The notes under the pieces were generated by a model that saw only the letters and a list, made by a program, of their open reading frames with translations, ran no database searches and was not told where the DNA came from. Both the position numbers and the translations under genes were made by a program. Positions 25,528-34,062 of a stretch of 64,000 bases of DNA are shown in pieces; position 1 is the stretch's first letter; every line of letters starts with the position of its first letter. The stretch lies in the NCBI RefSeq assembly GCF_002117125.1, contig NZ_CP019344.1:62001-126000 (forward strand), read 5' to 3'. Source of the stretch: Nonlabens spongiae (GTDB lineage: Bacteria > Bacteroidota > Bacteroidia > Flavobacteriales > Flavobacteriaceae).

Positions 25528-26788
25528 AGCTTATTATGACTTTGTTTCAATTTTCCTTTATCTAGCGCTTGTTATAGTTGGCTGGGTAGCCATATACAGC
25601 GCGACGCCTACTTTAGAATATTCCAGTCTTATGGATTTGTCAGAACTGTATGGCAAGCAGTTGATATTCATTCTAGCTTCCCTATTCATCGCTGTCATAC
25701 TTTTAGCGGTAGAACCTAAATTCTATGAAAGGTTTGCCGGTGTGATATATCTAGTCTCGATACTCAGCTTATTGGGACTATTCATTTTTGGCAAAGAGGT
25801 AAACGGAGCAAAAAGTTGGTATGCCATCGGGTCATTTACGTTACAGCCCAGTGAGTTTGCAAAAATGGCTACCTCACTAGCAGTAGCCAAATACTTGAGC
25901 CAGCTAGAAGTTAACCTCAAAAACCTTAGGGACTTACTCATTGTGGGAGGTATCATCTTGCTACCAGCCATCATCATAGTACCGCAACCAGACCCTGGGA
26001 GTGCCTTAGTTTATGGTGCGTTTTTTTTCGCCCTTTATCGTGAGGGACTGTCGCTTTGGTACCTGAGTTTAATCGTTGTTGCACTTGGAATCTTTCTCAT
26101 GGCTTTATTACTGCCCATCGCTGTGGTGTGTGTTGTAATTCTTGCAGCAGTAGTCTTGATGTTTACGCTTTCGCGAAAGCGTAGACACAAAAAGCGCCTT
26201 CCTAAGCCTAGGCCTGTCCTGTATGTAATTGTCGCCATGATTACTATGGGGTTTGCTCTTTCTATTAATCCCATATTTGAGAATGTGCTGGAAGAACGGC
26301 ATAGAAACCGCATTAATATAGTACTTGGAAAAGTAGAGGACGATGCGGGAATAGGTTATAACATTGCTCAAAGCAAAGTCGCTATAGGGAATGGTGGCTG
26401 GACTGGTAAAGGGTGGCTTCAAGGGACGCAAACTCAAGGCGGATTTGTGCCTGAGCAAGAAACCGATTTTATTTTCAGCGCGATAGGTGAGGAGTGGGGA
26501 TTTATGGGAACAAGTATAGTTTTACTCTTGTTTCTCGGTTTGATCGTAAGAGTGCTCGTCATGGCAGAACGGCAGCGCAACCAGTTTGCCCGTATTTATG
26601 GTTACTGTGTTGCCGGGATCTTTTTCTTGCATGTATTTGTTAATATAGGAATGGTAATCGGGTTGCTGCCTACCGTGGGAATACCATTACCTTTTATGAG
26701 TTATGGAGGTAGTGGTTTGCTGGGCTTTACCGCATTATTGTTCATATTCATAAAGCTTGATGCGCACAGAATGAGTTATGAACATTAA
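25511..26788 (+). CDS. rodA: Peptidoglycan glycosyltransferase RodA (SEDS family)
   Basis: A 425-residue polytopic SEDS protein, the glycan polymerase partner of PBP2. Recognisable segments are FGKEVNGAKSWYAIGSFTLQPSEFAKM, PDPGSALVY, the large periplasmic loop with GNGGWTGKGWLQGTQTQGGFVPEQETDFIFSAIGEEWGF, and GIPLPFMSYGGSGLL near the C-terminus. Residues ~219-225 (LSRKRRHKK) form a basic cytoplasmic loop partly encoded by an iterated palindrome. Last gene of the elongation cluster; a hairpin with T-run follows at 26845. Confidence 0.96.
   Translation: MATGDKAYYDFVSIFLYLALVIVGWVAIYSATPTLEYSSLMDLSELYGKQLIFILASLFIAVILLAVEPKFYERFAGVIYLVSILSLLGLFIFGKEVNGAKSWYAIGSFTLQPSEFAKMATSLAVAKYLSQLEVNLKNLRDLLIVGGIILLPAIIIVPQPDPGSALVYGAFFFALYREGLSLWYLSLIVVALGIFLMALLLPIAVVCVVILAAVVLMFTLSRKRRHKKRLPKPRPVLYVIVAMITMGFALSINPIFENVLEERHRNRINIVLGKVEDDAGIGYNIAQSKVAIGNGGWTGKGWLQGTQTQGGFVPEQETDFIFSAIGEEWGFMGTSIVLLLFLGLIVRVLVMAERQRNQFARIYGYCVAGIFFLHVFVNIGMVIGLLPTVGIPLPFMSYGGSGLLGFTALLFIFIKLDAHRMSYEH
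26166..26181. repeat. Iterated palindrome copy 7 (in rodA)
   Basis: CGCTTTCGCGAAAGCG; symmetry extends to TA on both sides (26164-26183). Read as LSRKR at the start of a basic cytoplasmic loop. Confidence 0.95.
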
Positions 26789-26830
26789 CAAGCTTAGCAT
26801 ATCACTTAACTACACAAGCTTTTGAATCCT

Positions 26831-26865
26831 TAGATTTGCCGTCTGCTCTTTTAAGAGCTTTTTTT
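26831..26865 (+). terminator. Terminator after rodA, preceded by a -7 box
   Basis: GCTCTT-TT-AAGAGC followed by seven T (26845-26865). Unusually, a perfect TAGATTTG promoter box (26831-26838) lies just upstream of the hairpin and the exonuclease gene starts 9 bp after it, so the hairpin could also act as an attenuator. Confidence 0.5.
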
Positions 26866-26873
26866 AACCTAGA

Positions 26874-27656
26874 ATGAAATTACCTAAAATGAAACTGAAC
26901 CTTAGACGACCTATATGCTTCTTTGACCTTGAAACTACTGGAACTAATATTTCAAAAGATCGCATTGTAGAAATTTCCATTCACAAGGTACATCCTGATG
27001 GATCTGAAAAGACGTATACGTTTAAAGTAAATCCTACAGTTCCCATACCTGCTGAAACAACGGCAGTACACGGGATTACTGATGAGATGGTTAATGATGA
27101 ACCCACGTTTAAGGAACTGGCCCATCGTATCAATGAAATAATTAAAGATTCAGATCTTGCTGGTTTCAATTCAAACCGCTTTGACATTCCTCTATTGGCA
27201 GAAGAGATGCTTCGTGCTGGGGTGGATTTTGAGATGGGCAATCGCCATGCTATTGATGTGCAAAATATCTTTCATAAAATGGAGCAGCGCACGCTAGTAG
27301 CGGCCTACAAATTTTATTGTGATAAAGAGCTTACTGATGCGCATAGTGCCGAGGCCGATACAGTTGCCACTTATGAAGTTTTGAAAGGACAGCTAGAGCG
27401 TTATCCCGAGCTCGAGAACGACATGAAAACACTCGCTGAATTTTCCGCTAGAAGAAAACCTGTAGATTTTGCTGGAATGCTGGCTTTTAATGATAAAGGC
27501 GAGGAATGTTTCAACTTCGGTAAGCATAAAGGAAAGCGTGTTGTAGATGTCCTTGAGAGTGAACCAGGCTACTACAACTGGATTCAAAATGCTGATTTCC
27601 CACTATACACAAAAAAAGTACTGACTGGAATTAAGCTGAGATCATTTAACCAATGA
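26874..27656 (+). CDS. DEDDh 3'-5' exonuclease (DNA polymerase III epsilon-like)
   Basis: A 260-residue exonuclease. The DEDDh core is visible: FDLETTG near residue 18, HGITDEM, NSNRFDIPLLAEE near residue 100 and HSAEADT near residue 160 (catalytic His and Asp). After residue ~200 there is an extra domain (FNFGKHKGKRVVDVLESEPGYYNWI) like the small C-terminal module of exonuclease X-type proteins. Such stand-alone proteins act in repair or proofreading rather than as the replicative epsilon subunit; which applies here is not known. A second start at residue 6 (MKLNLR) is possible. Confidence 0.88.
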   Translation: MKLPKMKLNLRRPICFFDLETTGTNISKDRIVEISIHKVHPDGSEKTYTFKVNPTVPIPAETTAVHGITDEMVNDEPTFKELAHRINEIIKDSDLAGFNSNRFDIPLLAEEMLRAGVDFEMGNRHAIDVQNIFHKMEQRTLVAAYKFYCDKELTDAHSAEADTVATYEVLKGQLERYPELENDMKTLAEFSARRKPVDFAGMLAFNDKGEECFNFGKHKGKRVVDVLESEPGYYNWIQNADFPLYTKKVLTGIKLRSFNQ

Positions 27657-27741
27657 TGTTGAGTCAATCTTAAATCAGTGGTTTTTTTAAATAATTAATT
27701 TACAGTAGTTTATATCTTGACGCTGGTTGAATTGTATGATT

Positions 27742-27770
27742 TTGTAGAGTGATAATTTATCTTAAATTTG
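27742..27770 (+). promoter_or_regulatory. Promoter of the glucan-locus regulator gene
   Basis: TTTG (TTG 27742-27744), an 18-bp spacer and TAAATTTG (27763-27770). This is one of the best matches to the Bacteroidota promoter in the window; it overlaps the TTG codon at 27768 and so supports ATG 27786. Confidence 0.65.
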
Positions 27771-27785
27771 ATAAATTCCTTTACC

Positions 27786-30563
27786 ATGCGATCTCAACTA
27801 CATCGTTTGATCATCTGTTTATTGATTTTTTCTCAAGGCTTCTCTCAAGAATTACCTCCGTTTGAGAATTTTGATTCTACGGTTTATTCTGCTGGAAATC
27901 AGAATTGGGCTATTTCCCAAGATGAAAACGGCAACCTTTATTTTGCCAATGAGCAAGGGCTGTTGAGGTTTAATGGAGCGCAATGGGAACTCTATCCTAT
28001 GCCTAACGGTAGTATAGCCCGATCTGTATACTGTCATGATGGTCGCATCTACACCGGTTGTTATATGGATATAGGCTATTGGGAGAACAACAATAGCGGT
28101 AGTCTAGTATATACTTCATTAAAGCCCAAAATTGAAAGTCTCTTACAAGAAGATGAGCAATTCTGGAAAATCCTATCCATTGATGAATTCATACTTTTTC
28201 AGTCTCTGTCTGGAATCTATTCATTTAATCTTGAGACTGAAAACATTGAATTAATTACCAGAGAGAGTAACATTTGGAAGCTTTTTAAGGTCGAGGATAA
28301 TTTCTATTATCAGGTCCTAGGTGAAGGGCTTTTTCAAATCTCAAACAAAAAAGGAGCTCTTGTCTCTGATTCAGAATTGTTGAAGAGTAAAAGCGTAGTT
28401 CACATCTTCAATAAGTCAGATAAAATCTACCTCCTCTTCAAAGACGGTCAGCTAGGTATTTTGAATAATCAGGAAATCTTAGACTCTGTTCAAATCATTC
28501 CTAACAAAGAATTCCAAGTTTATAGCGCTACCTATATAGAGACTCTCGATATGATTGCCTTAGGAACTATACAAAACGGGCTTATACTTAAAGATCTGGA
28601 AGGAGACCACAATATTCAAATTAACAAGAAAAATGGTCTCGATAACAATACGTTACTATCAGTATTTTATGCAAAGGATGGCAATTTGTGGCTAGGTCTA
28701 GATAACGGTATTAGCTATATAGATTTAGATTCAAGCGTAACTCAATTTGTAGATCAAGAGGGTGTACTAGGTACGGTATACGCATCCATAGTTTACGATG
28801 ATCAATTATACTTGGGTACGAATCAAGGACTATTTGTACGGACGCAGGGAGATGATGCTTACTTCAGTCTAGTACCTGATATTTCAGGTCAAGTCTGGTC
28901 ATTATCTGTGATAGGCAATACTTTATATTGTCACCATGACGCTGGAATGTTTGCAATTAGTAAAGGTAAGGTTGCAAATGTTTTCAATCAAACTGGGGTT
29001 TGGGAATCTTGGGTTGATCATGATTCTAAAACAGTTTATATAGGCTGTTATGATGGTGTATATAGGTCAACAGATCTCTCCATGACTGCATTTGAAAAGC
29101 TTGAGGGATTTAACATTAGTGCTAAGGATTTTGTTGTAATGGATAACCAAATCTTTGTAAGTCACGAGTATAAGGGCCTGTACCAGATGGATTTCGATCA
29201 GCATTTAAATACAGTAGACAACATTAGCTTAATTGATGATGTAAGGATTGATAAAACCTCAGATCTTAAACGTTTTGGAGATGTTTTATTTCTTACCAAT
29301 AGAGATGGTATCTTTAGATATGATGCTAAGAGCAAGCAATTTTCAAAAGATGAGAAACTGAGTCAGGAATTTTTGAGTGGAGGCTTTGAAAGCGGCAAGA
29401 TGAATGTGACCAGCGACGATGCGCTCTGGTTTTTCTCGCAAAAAGAGCTTTTAAAAGTAACTAGAGGAAATATTGATGATAATTTAAATGTGTCATCATT
29501 TAATATAGACAGTCGAGCAAGGGATGACATGTCTGGTTATGAAAACGTAAGTTTACTAGAGCAGGATAAATATCTTATAGGAACCACATTTGGTTACATC
29601 ACGCTTGATACAAAGTATCAAAATACCACAGAGCCATCAATCAAAATTAATCAAGTCAAAAAATTTTATAATAACGGTGTCGAGAATCTTGATGTATCTC
29701 AAGCAGGGATTTTACCTCACGATCAAAACAATATCTATATAGAATACAGTTCTGATAGTTACAATCCTTTGAGACCAGTACTTTATCAATATAGGCTCAA
29801 TCAAGAAACGTGGAGTAAGTGGGATAGCAAGCCCCAGGTAACATTTAATAAATTGAATCATGGAGATTATGAGTTTGAGGTGAGGTCTATGGTGGACTCA
29901 CAAATTTCATCTGAGCCAGCTATTTACACTTTTGAAATTCTACGACCATTTTATCTATCCTACACGGCCCAGATCATCTATGTATTATTGTTGATTGCGA
30001 CAGGGTATGCTATCCACCTTACTTATAAGTGGTATTACAGAAGGCAAAAAGATCGTGAGGCAAAACGTCATCAAAAAGAGCTGGAAGTTTTAAGCCTCCA
30101 AAACGAAAATGAACTTATTCAAATGCGTAACGAGAAATTACGGTCAGAAAATGAGTTTAGAAGCAAGGAGCTTGCTGTGGCTACAATGGGGACGATACGT
30201 AAAAATGAATTGCTCAACGAGGTTCAATCCATTGCTCAAAAGTTACCTGACTCTCCACCTGCAAGAGAATTGCGTAAAATGGTTAAGAAAAATCTCACCA
30301 GTAAAAAAGATTGGATCTCATTTGAAGAGGCTTTTAATAATGCTGATAAAGATTTCTTCAAGAAAATCAAAGCAAAACATCCCTCACTTACTCCTGGAGA
30401 CTTAAGGCTTTGTGTATACCTGAGATTGAACCTGAGTTCTAAAGAAATAGCTCCCTTGCTTCATATTTCTCCACGTAGTGTCGAGATCAAAAGATACAGA
30501 TTGCGCAAAAAAATGGAACTTGATAAAGAAACTAACCTCAGCGACTACATAATTAGTATGTAA
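27786..30563 (+). CDS. Membrane-spanning propeller/Y_Y_Y sensor with LuxR-type HTH
   Basis: A 925-residue sensor-regulator. A signal peptide (to ~GFSQ) is followed by a periplasmic beta-propeller of Reg_prop type (about residues 30-630, with blades such as DNNTLLSVFYAKDGNLWLGLDNGI). A Y_Y_Y beta-sandwich follows (~640-715, YQYRLNQETWSKWDS), then one membrane helix near 725-745, a long cytoplasmic coiled coil (~750-820) and a LuxR-type helix-turn-helix at the C-terminus (LTPGDLRLCVYLRLNLSSKEIAPLLHISPRSVEIKRYRLRKK). It lacks histidine kinase and receiver domains, so sensing and DNA binding are in one polypeptide. It sits directly upstream of the glucan genes, which it probably controls in response to oligosaccharides. 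Confidence 0.85.
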   Translation: MRSQLHRLIICLLIFSQGFSQELPPFENFDSTVYSAGNQNWAISQDENGNLYFANEQGLLRFNGAQWELYPMPNGSIARSVYCHDGRIYTGCYMDIGYWENNNSGSLVYTSLKPKIESLLQEDEQFWKILSIDEFILFQSLSGIYSFNLETENIELITRESNIWKLFKVEDNFYYQVLGEGLFQISNKKGALVSDSELLKSKSVVHIFNKSDKIYLLFKDGQLGILNNQEILDSVQIIPNKEFQVYSATYIETLDMIALGTIQNGLILKDLEGDHNIQINKKNGLDNNTLLSVFYAKDGNLWLGLDNGISYIDLDSSVTQFVDQEGVLGTVYASIVYDDQLYLGTNQGLFVRTQGDDAYFSLVPDISGQVWSLSVIGNTLYCHHDAGMFAISKGKVANVFNQTGVWESWVDHDSKTVYIGCYDGVYRSTDLSMTAFEKLEGFNISAKDFVVMDNQIFVSHEYKGLYQMDFDQHLNTVDNISLIDDVRIDKTSDLKRFGDVLFLTNRDGIFRYDAKSKQFSKDEKLSQEFLSGGFESGKMNVTSDDALWFFSQKELLKVTRGNIDDNLNVSSFNIDSRARDDMSGYENVSLLEQDKYLIGTTFGYITLDTKYQNTTEPSIKINQVKKFYNNGVENLDVSQAGILPHDQNNIYIEYSSDSYNPLRPVLYQYRLNQETWSKWDSKPQVTFNKLNHGDYEFEVRSMVDSQISSEPAIYTFEILRPFYLSYTAQIIYVLLLIATGYAIHLTYKWYYRRQKDREAKRHQKELEVLSLQNENELIQMRNEKLRSENEFRSKELAVATMGTIRKNELLNEVQSIAQKLPDSPPARELRKMVKKNLTSKKDWISFEEAFNNADKDFFKKIKAKHPSLTPGDLRLCVYLRLNLSSKEIAPLLHISPRSVEIKRYRLRKKMELDKETNLSDYIISM

Positions 30564-30879
30564 AGGTTCAAACTTTAAATTATTCTACTCATCAACACCT
30601 CAACAAACCATGATTTAGGAGTTGTTTTCTTTGAGATTTTGCCATTCTGATCTATTTTTAAAAGATGTTAAATATTTGAAAATTAGAGAGTTTGATTACT
30701 GTTTGTTAACAAACAGCATCATATTAATTTCAATGTTGCAAATATGATAGGTATAAATTATCAAATTGACACTTTAGTATTCGTAACATTGAAAGTGTAG
30801 AGTAATGTTATTGGATAATCCGCTTTCGCGAAAGCGTAAACCCTATTTACTACATCGTAATAGTTCAAAATTCTATCTT
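30564..30879 (+). promoter_or_regulatory. Control region of the glucan utilisation genes
   Basis: A 316-bp gene-free, AT-rich region. It contains the perfect 18-bp palindrome CTGTTTGTTAACAAACAG at 30699-30716, a TTGACA-like element at 30766 with TAACATTG at 30784-30791 (imperfect -7 box, spacer short), and palindrome copy 8. No terminator hairpin with T-run is seen for the upstream regulator gene. Confidence 0.5.
30821..30836. repeat. Iterated palindrome copy 8 (leader of glucan locus)
   Basis: CGCTTTCGCGAAAGCG, 44 bp upstream of ATG 30880. An in-frame extension through it (from 30805) is rejected because the signal peptide begins at 30880. Confidence 0.95.
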
Positions 30880-33800
30880 ATGAAGAAATTCTTTACCCTG
30901 ATTATTTTCTTGATTACGGCACTAGTGGTCGGACAGGCAAATCGTGTTGTAATTAACGAGGACAGTGATGGTTTTCGATTAAAAGTCGACGGTGTTGATT
31001 TTATGATCAATGGTATGAATTGGGATTACGTGCCCATTGGTACAAACTACAGCTACAGTCTGTGGGAACAACCTGATGATTTGATAAAAGCAGCCCTGGA
31101 TTCAGAAATGGGGCTGCTTAAAAATATGGGTGTAAATACCATACGTGTATACGCAGGGATGCAGCCTAAGTGGATTACCTATATATATGAGAATTATGGT
31201 ATCTATACGATGCTCAATGATAGTTTTGGTAGATATGGACTCACTATAAACGGTGTTTGGTATGCAAATACGGAATACAGTGATCCTAGAGTAGAGAAGT
31301 ATTTGATGAAAGTTGCAGAAGATATGGTGAACGACTACAAGGATACACCAGGTCTTCTCATGTACATGTTAGGTAACGAAAATAATTACGGACTATCCTG
31401 GGGAGGTGCAGAAACTGAGGATATTCCTATAGATAGTGAAAGCTCTACCATTAGGAGGAGAGCCCGAGCGATGTACAAGCTCATGAATAATGCTGTGCTG
31501 AAGATGAAGTCCTTAGACGCTAATCACCCTATAGCTATTTGTAATGGAGATCTTCTTTATCTGGATCTGGTCAAGGAAGAAGCTCCAGATATCGACATCT
31601 ATGCTACTAACATGTACCGCGGTGTATCATTTGGCGATGCTTTTTCTAGAGTAAAAGAAGAATTGGGGAAACCGATTATGTTCTCAGAATTTGGTGCTGA
31701 TGCTTTTAATGCAATTGAACTTCAAGAAGATCAATACTCACAAGCTTACTACATGTTTGGAAACTGGAAAGAGATTTATATGAATTCGGCAGGTCTTGGC
31801 TTATCGGGTAATTCAATAGGAGGTTTTACTTTTCAGTTCAGTGATGGCTGGTGGAAGCGTGGTCAGACTGAGGATTTGTTTATACATAATACAGAAGCAT
31901 CTTGGTCAAGTGGGGGTTATTCCCGAGATCTCGCTCCAGGTGAAAATAATATGAATGAAGAGTGGTTTGGGATCTGTGCTAAAGGTCCTACCAATGCACG
32001 TGGACTTTACACCTTGTATCCTAGAGCTGCGTACTACGCTCTAAAAAATGTACATAACATCAATCCATATGGCGATAATGCCAGCGCTGTAACAGTACTA
32101 GAAGATCTCAATGATATCCAGATTATGGATGCTGTTTTGAGAGCACGCGGTGACAAAGCTCTAGCCACCGGTGGAAGTGCGAGTGGAACAGGCATTAAAT
32201 TAAGTACGCTCCGTGCAGAATTTGATCTGATTCAAACTGGTGGTTCTTTAATCACTACGCCTGATGATCCAGTACCTAACAACGATACTTTTCCGGATGA
32301 ATTGGGTTTTGATCACATGCAGTCCTATTATGTAGGTGTAGAAGGTAAGCCGGCTAGTAATGTAAGACTTGAAGTAACTGCTAACATTATCGGTAGGGTT
32401 GCTGAAAATCCTATCAATGAAATTTTCTATGAGAACAGAGGTCGACAGGTTAGAGCTCTGGATGAGAACAATGGTGTTCAAGTATTTGATGACATTAACC
32501 GTTTGAATATTTACCAAGGAGAATTTGACTGGAATGCAAAGGACTTTGACATAAGGGGGTTCTACAGGACAGGTCATTATCATTGGGGATATGAAGGAGA
32601 TTTTTTCAATCTATATCCTGAGGCAAACTATGGTCCTAATCTAGATATCTACGGAGGTGAAACATTCGGTTTTGAATTTGATGGGAAAAAGTCTCTTGAT
32701 GGTCTCAAAATTGCCGTAGGTCCTCAACTGTGGTGGGGTGCAAATCCGACCATGTTATTTAAATACAGTCGAGATTTCTCTGGCTGGAATGTTACAGGTA
32801 TTTATCACAGGGATTTTGAACAGGATATTGAAATTAACGATGATGGATCCCGTTTTATCGATCCAGAAAGAGCACGTAGTGGTATCATACCACCATGGCC
32901 TATAGAAAGAGCAACGCTGGCGGTGGAGCGCAGTCTCGGTGAGCTCACATTTATGGTAGGAGGAATATGGGGAGGAAGTCCTCTTAATGGAATCGGGTAC
33001 CAGGATATTCTAGAAACTGAAGCAGGCGATGTAGTTGTCGTGGACCGCATAAAGTCTTCTGATAACTGGGGAGCTAAGGGAAAGATCATGTATCAAGGCG
33101 GTCGTTTCAACTCTTATGTTCAGGGTTCTTACATGGGGCTCGTTGCAAATGGTGGCGCAGATCAGACACAAACTTTTACTGGATGGAGGTTAAAAGATTC
33201 TGGAAGTGGAAATATGACTAACCTACTTGCTGGTTTTACTTATAGCGTAGGACAGTTTCAAGTCGCACCTAATTTTATGTATCAAAAGCCACTTGTAGAT
33301 CCCATACCTAATAATGTCAATGCTCCTGGAAGACTACGCAATTTTATAGACGATCCCTTTGCAGTGAGGGAAGGTAGTAGAGAAACAACAGCTGGAGAAT
33401 TACTAATCACTTTTGACCCAACTCCAGGTACATGGATGTACGATTGGGATAATGATCGCAAGGAAGACGCAAAGTTTGCCGCAAGTTTGGGTTTTGTATA
33501 CAGATACCTGCCTACTACTATGGATGGACATATAGGTTTTCAAGCAAATCGAACTTTCTTGAAATTTGCTCAATCGGTTCCTGCTCAAGACTTGTATGAA
33601 GCTAATCTGAGAATGGTTTCCAAACTCACACCCGAGTGGGGAATTATAGGTAATTTTTATTATGGTAACGGTCAGGCAAATGGTGATAGCGAGCGCGTCA
33701 TCAATCGATTTGGTGCTGATCTACGTATGATCTATAAAAAAATCAAAGTAAGCTCTCATGTAAAAATCAATGATTGGGGACCATACGATTATCATCGTGA

Positions 33801-34053
33801 CTTCAACCTAACATTCCCTACTCAGTTGATGCTTGATGTTTCTACTACCTTAGGAAAACCAGATTGGTATATCTTACCTGATACTCAAATAGGAATTAGA
33901 GGTCTTTGGAGATCTTTAAATGAATTCTCACCTAGGTATGCACCTAATGAAACTACTGATTTTTCAAACACTCCCATCGTGAGTCCCATAGGCTTTCCTA
34001 ATGGCTCTGAGTGGGAAATAAGAACGTACATCCACTTCAATATTGGAAATTAA
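30880..34053 (+). CDS. Clan-A glycoside hydrolase fused to a predicted outer-membrane beta-barrel
   Basis: A 1057-residue two-part protein. After a signal peptide (MKKFFTLIIFLITALVVGQ), residues ~20-430 form a TIM-barrel hydrolase of the GH2/GH5/GH72-like type: FMINGMNWDYVPIG, MGVNTIRVYAG, the acid/base motif MLGNENNYG (Glu near 166) and the nucleophile motif MFSEFGADA (Glu near 269). From ~450 to the end the sequence is alternating polar/hydrophobic beta strands with Tyr/Trp/Phe girdles and short turns, ending EIRTYIHFNIGN, as in outer-membrane barrels. No SusC-type TonB plug is seen. It heads the glucan gene set and the next gene follows after about 9 bp. A beta-glucan-active hydrolase or transglycosylase attached to its own porin is inferred; the exact GH family is uncertain. 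Confidence 0.75.
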   Translation: MKKFFTLIIFLITALVVGQANRVVINEDSDGFRLKVDGVDFMINGMNWDYVPIGTNYSYSLWEQPDDLIKAALDSEMGLLKNMGVNTIRVYAGMQPKWITYIYENYGIYTMLNDSFGRYGLTINGVWYANTEYSDPRVEKYLMKVAEDMVNDYKDTPGLLMYMLGNENNYGLSWGGAETEDIPIDSESSTIRRRARAMYKLMNNAVLKMKSLDANHPIAICNGDLLYLDLVKEEAPDIDIYATNMYRGVSFGDAFSRVKEELGKPIMFSEFGADAFNAIELQEDQYSQAYYMFGNWKEIYMNSAGLGLSGNSIGGFTFQFSDGWWKRGQTEDLFIHNTEASWSSGGYSRDLAPGENNMNEEWFGICAKGPTNARGLYTLYPRAAYYALKNVHNINPYGDNASAVTVLEDLNDIQIMDAVLRARGDKALATGGSASGTGIKLSTLRAEFDLIQTGGSLITTPDDPVPNNDTFPDELGFDHMQSYYVGVEGKPASNVRLEVTANIIGRVAENPINEIFYENRGRQVRALDENNGVQVFDDINRLNIYQGEFDWNAKDFDIRGFYRTGHYHWGYEGDFFNLYPEANYGPNLDIYGGETFGFEFDGKKSLDGLKIAVGPQLWWGANPTMLFKYSRDFSGWNVTGIYHRDFEQDIEINDDGSRFIDPERARSGIIPPWPIERATLAVERSLGELTFMVGGIWGGSPLNGIGYQDILETEAGDVVVVDRIKSSDNWGAKGKIMYQGGRFNSYVQGSYMGLVANGGADQTQTFTGWRLKDSGSGNMTNLLAGFTYSVGQFQVAPNFMYQKPLVDPIPNNVNAPGRLRNFIDDPFAVREGSRETTAGELLITFDPTPGTWMYDWDNDRKEDAKFAASLGFVYRYLPTTMDGHIGFQANRTFLKFAQSVPAQDLYEANLRMVSKLTPEWGIIGNFYYGNGQANGDSERVINRFGADLRMIYKKIKVSSHVKINDWGPYDYHRDFNLTFPTQLMLDVSTTLGKPDWYILPDTQIGIRGLWRSLNEFSPRYAPNETTDFSNTPIVSPIGFPNGSEWEIRTYIHFNIGN

Positions 34054-34062
34054 AAAAGCTTG

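Noticed and set aside
30805..30879. N-terminal extension of the hydrolase-barrel protein through palindrome copy 8
   Set aside because: It would put a typical signal peptide at residue 26 and would translate the LSRKR peptide from a leader-located palindrome; the ATG at 30880 is the natural start.
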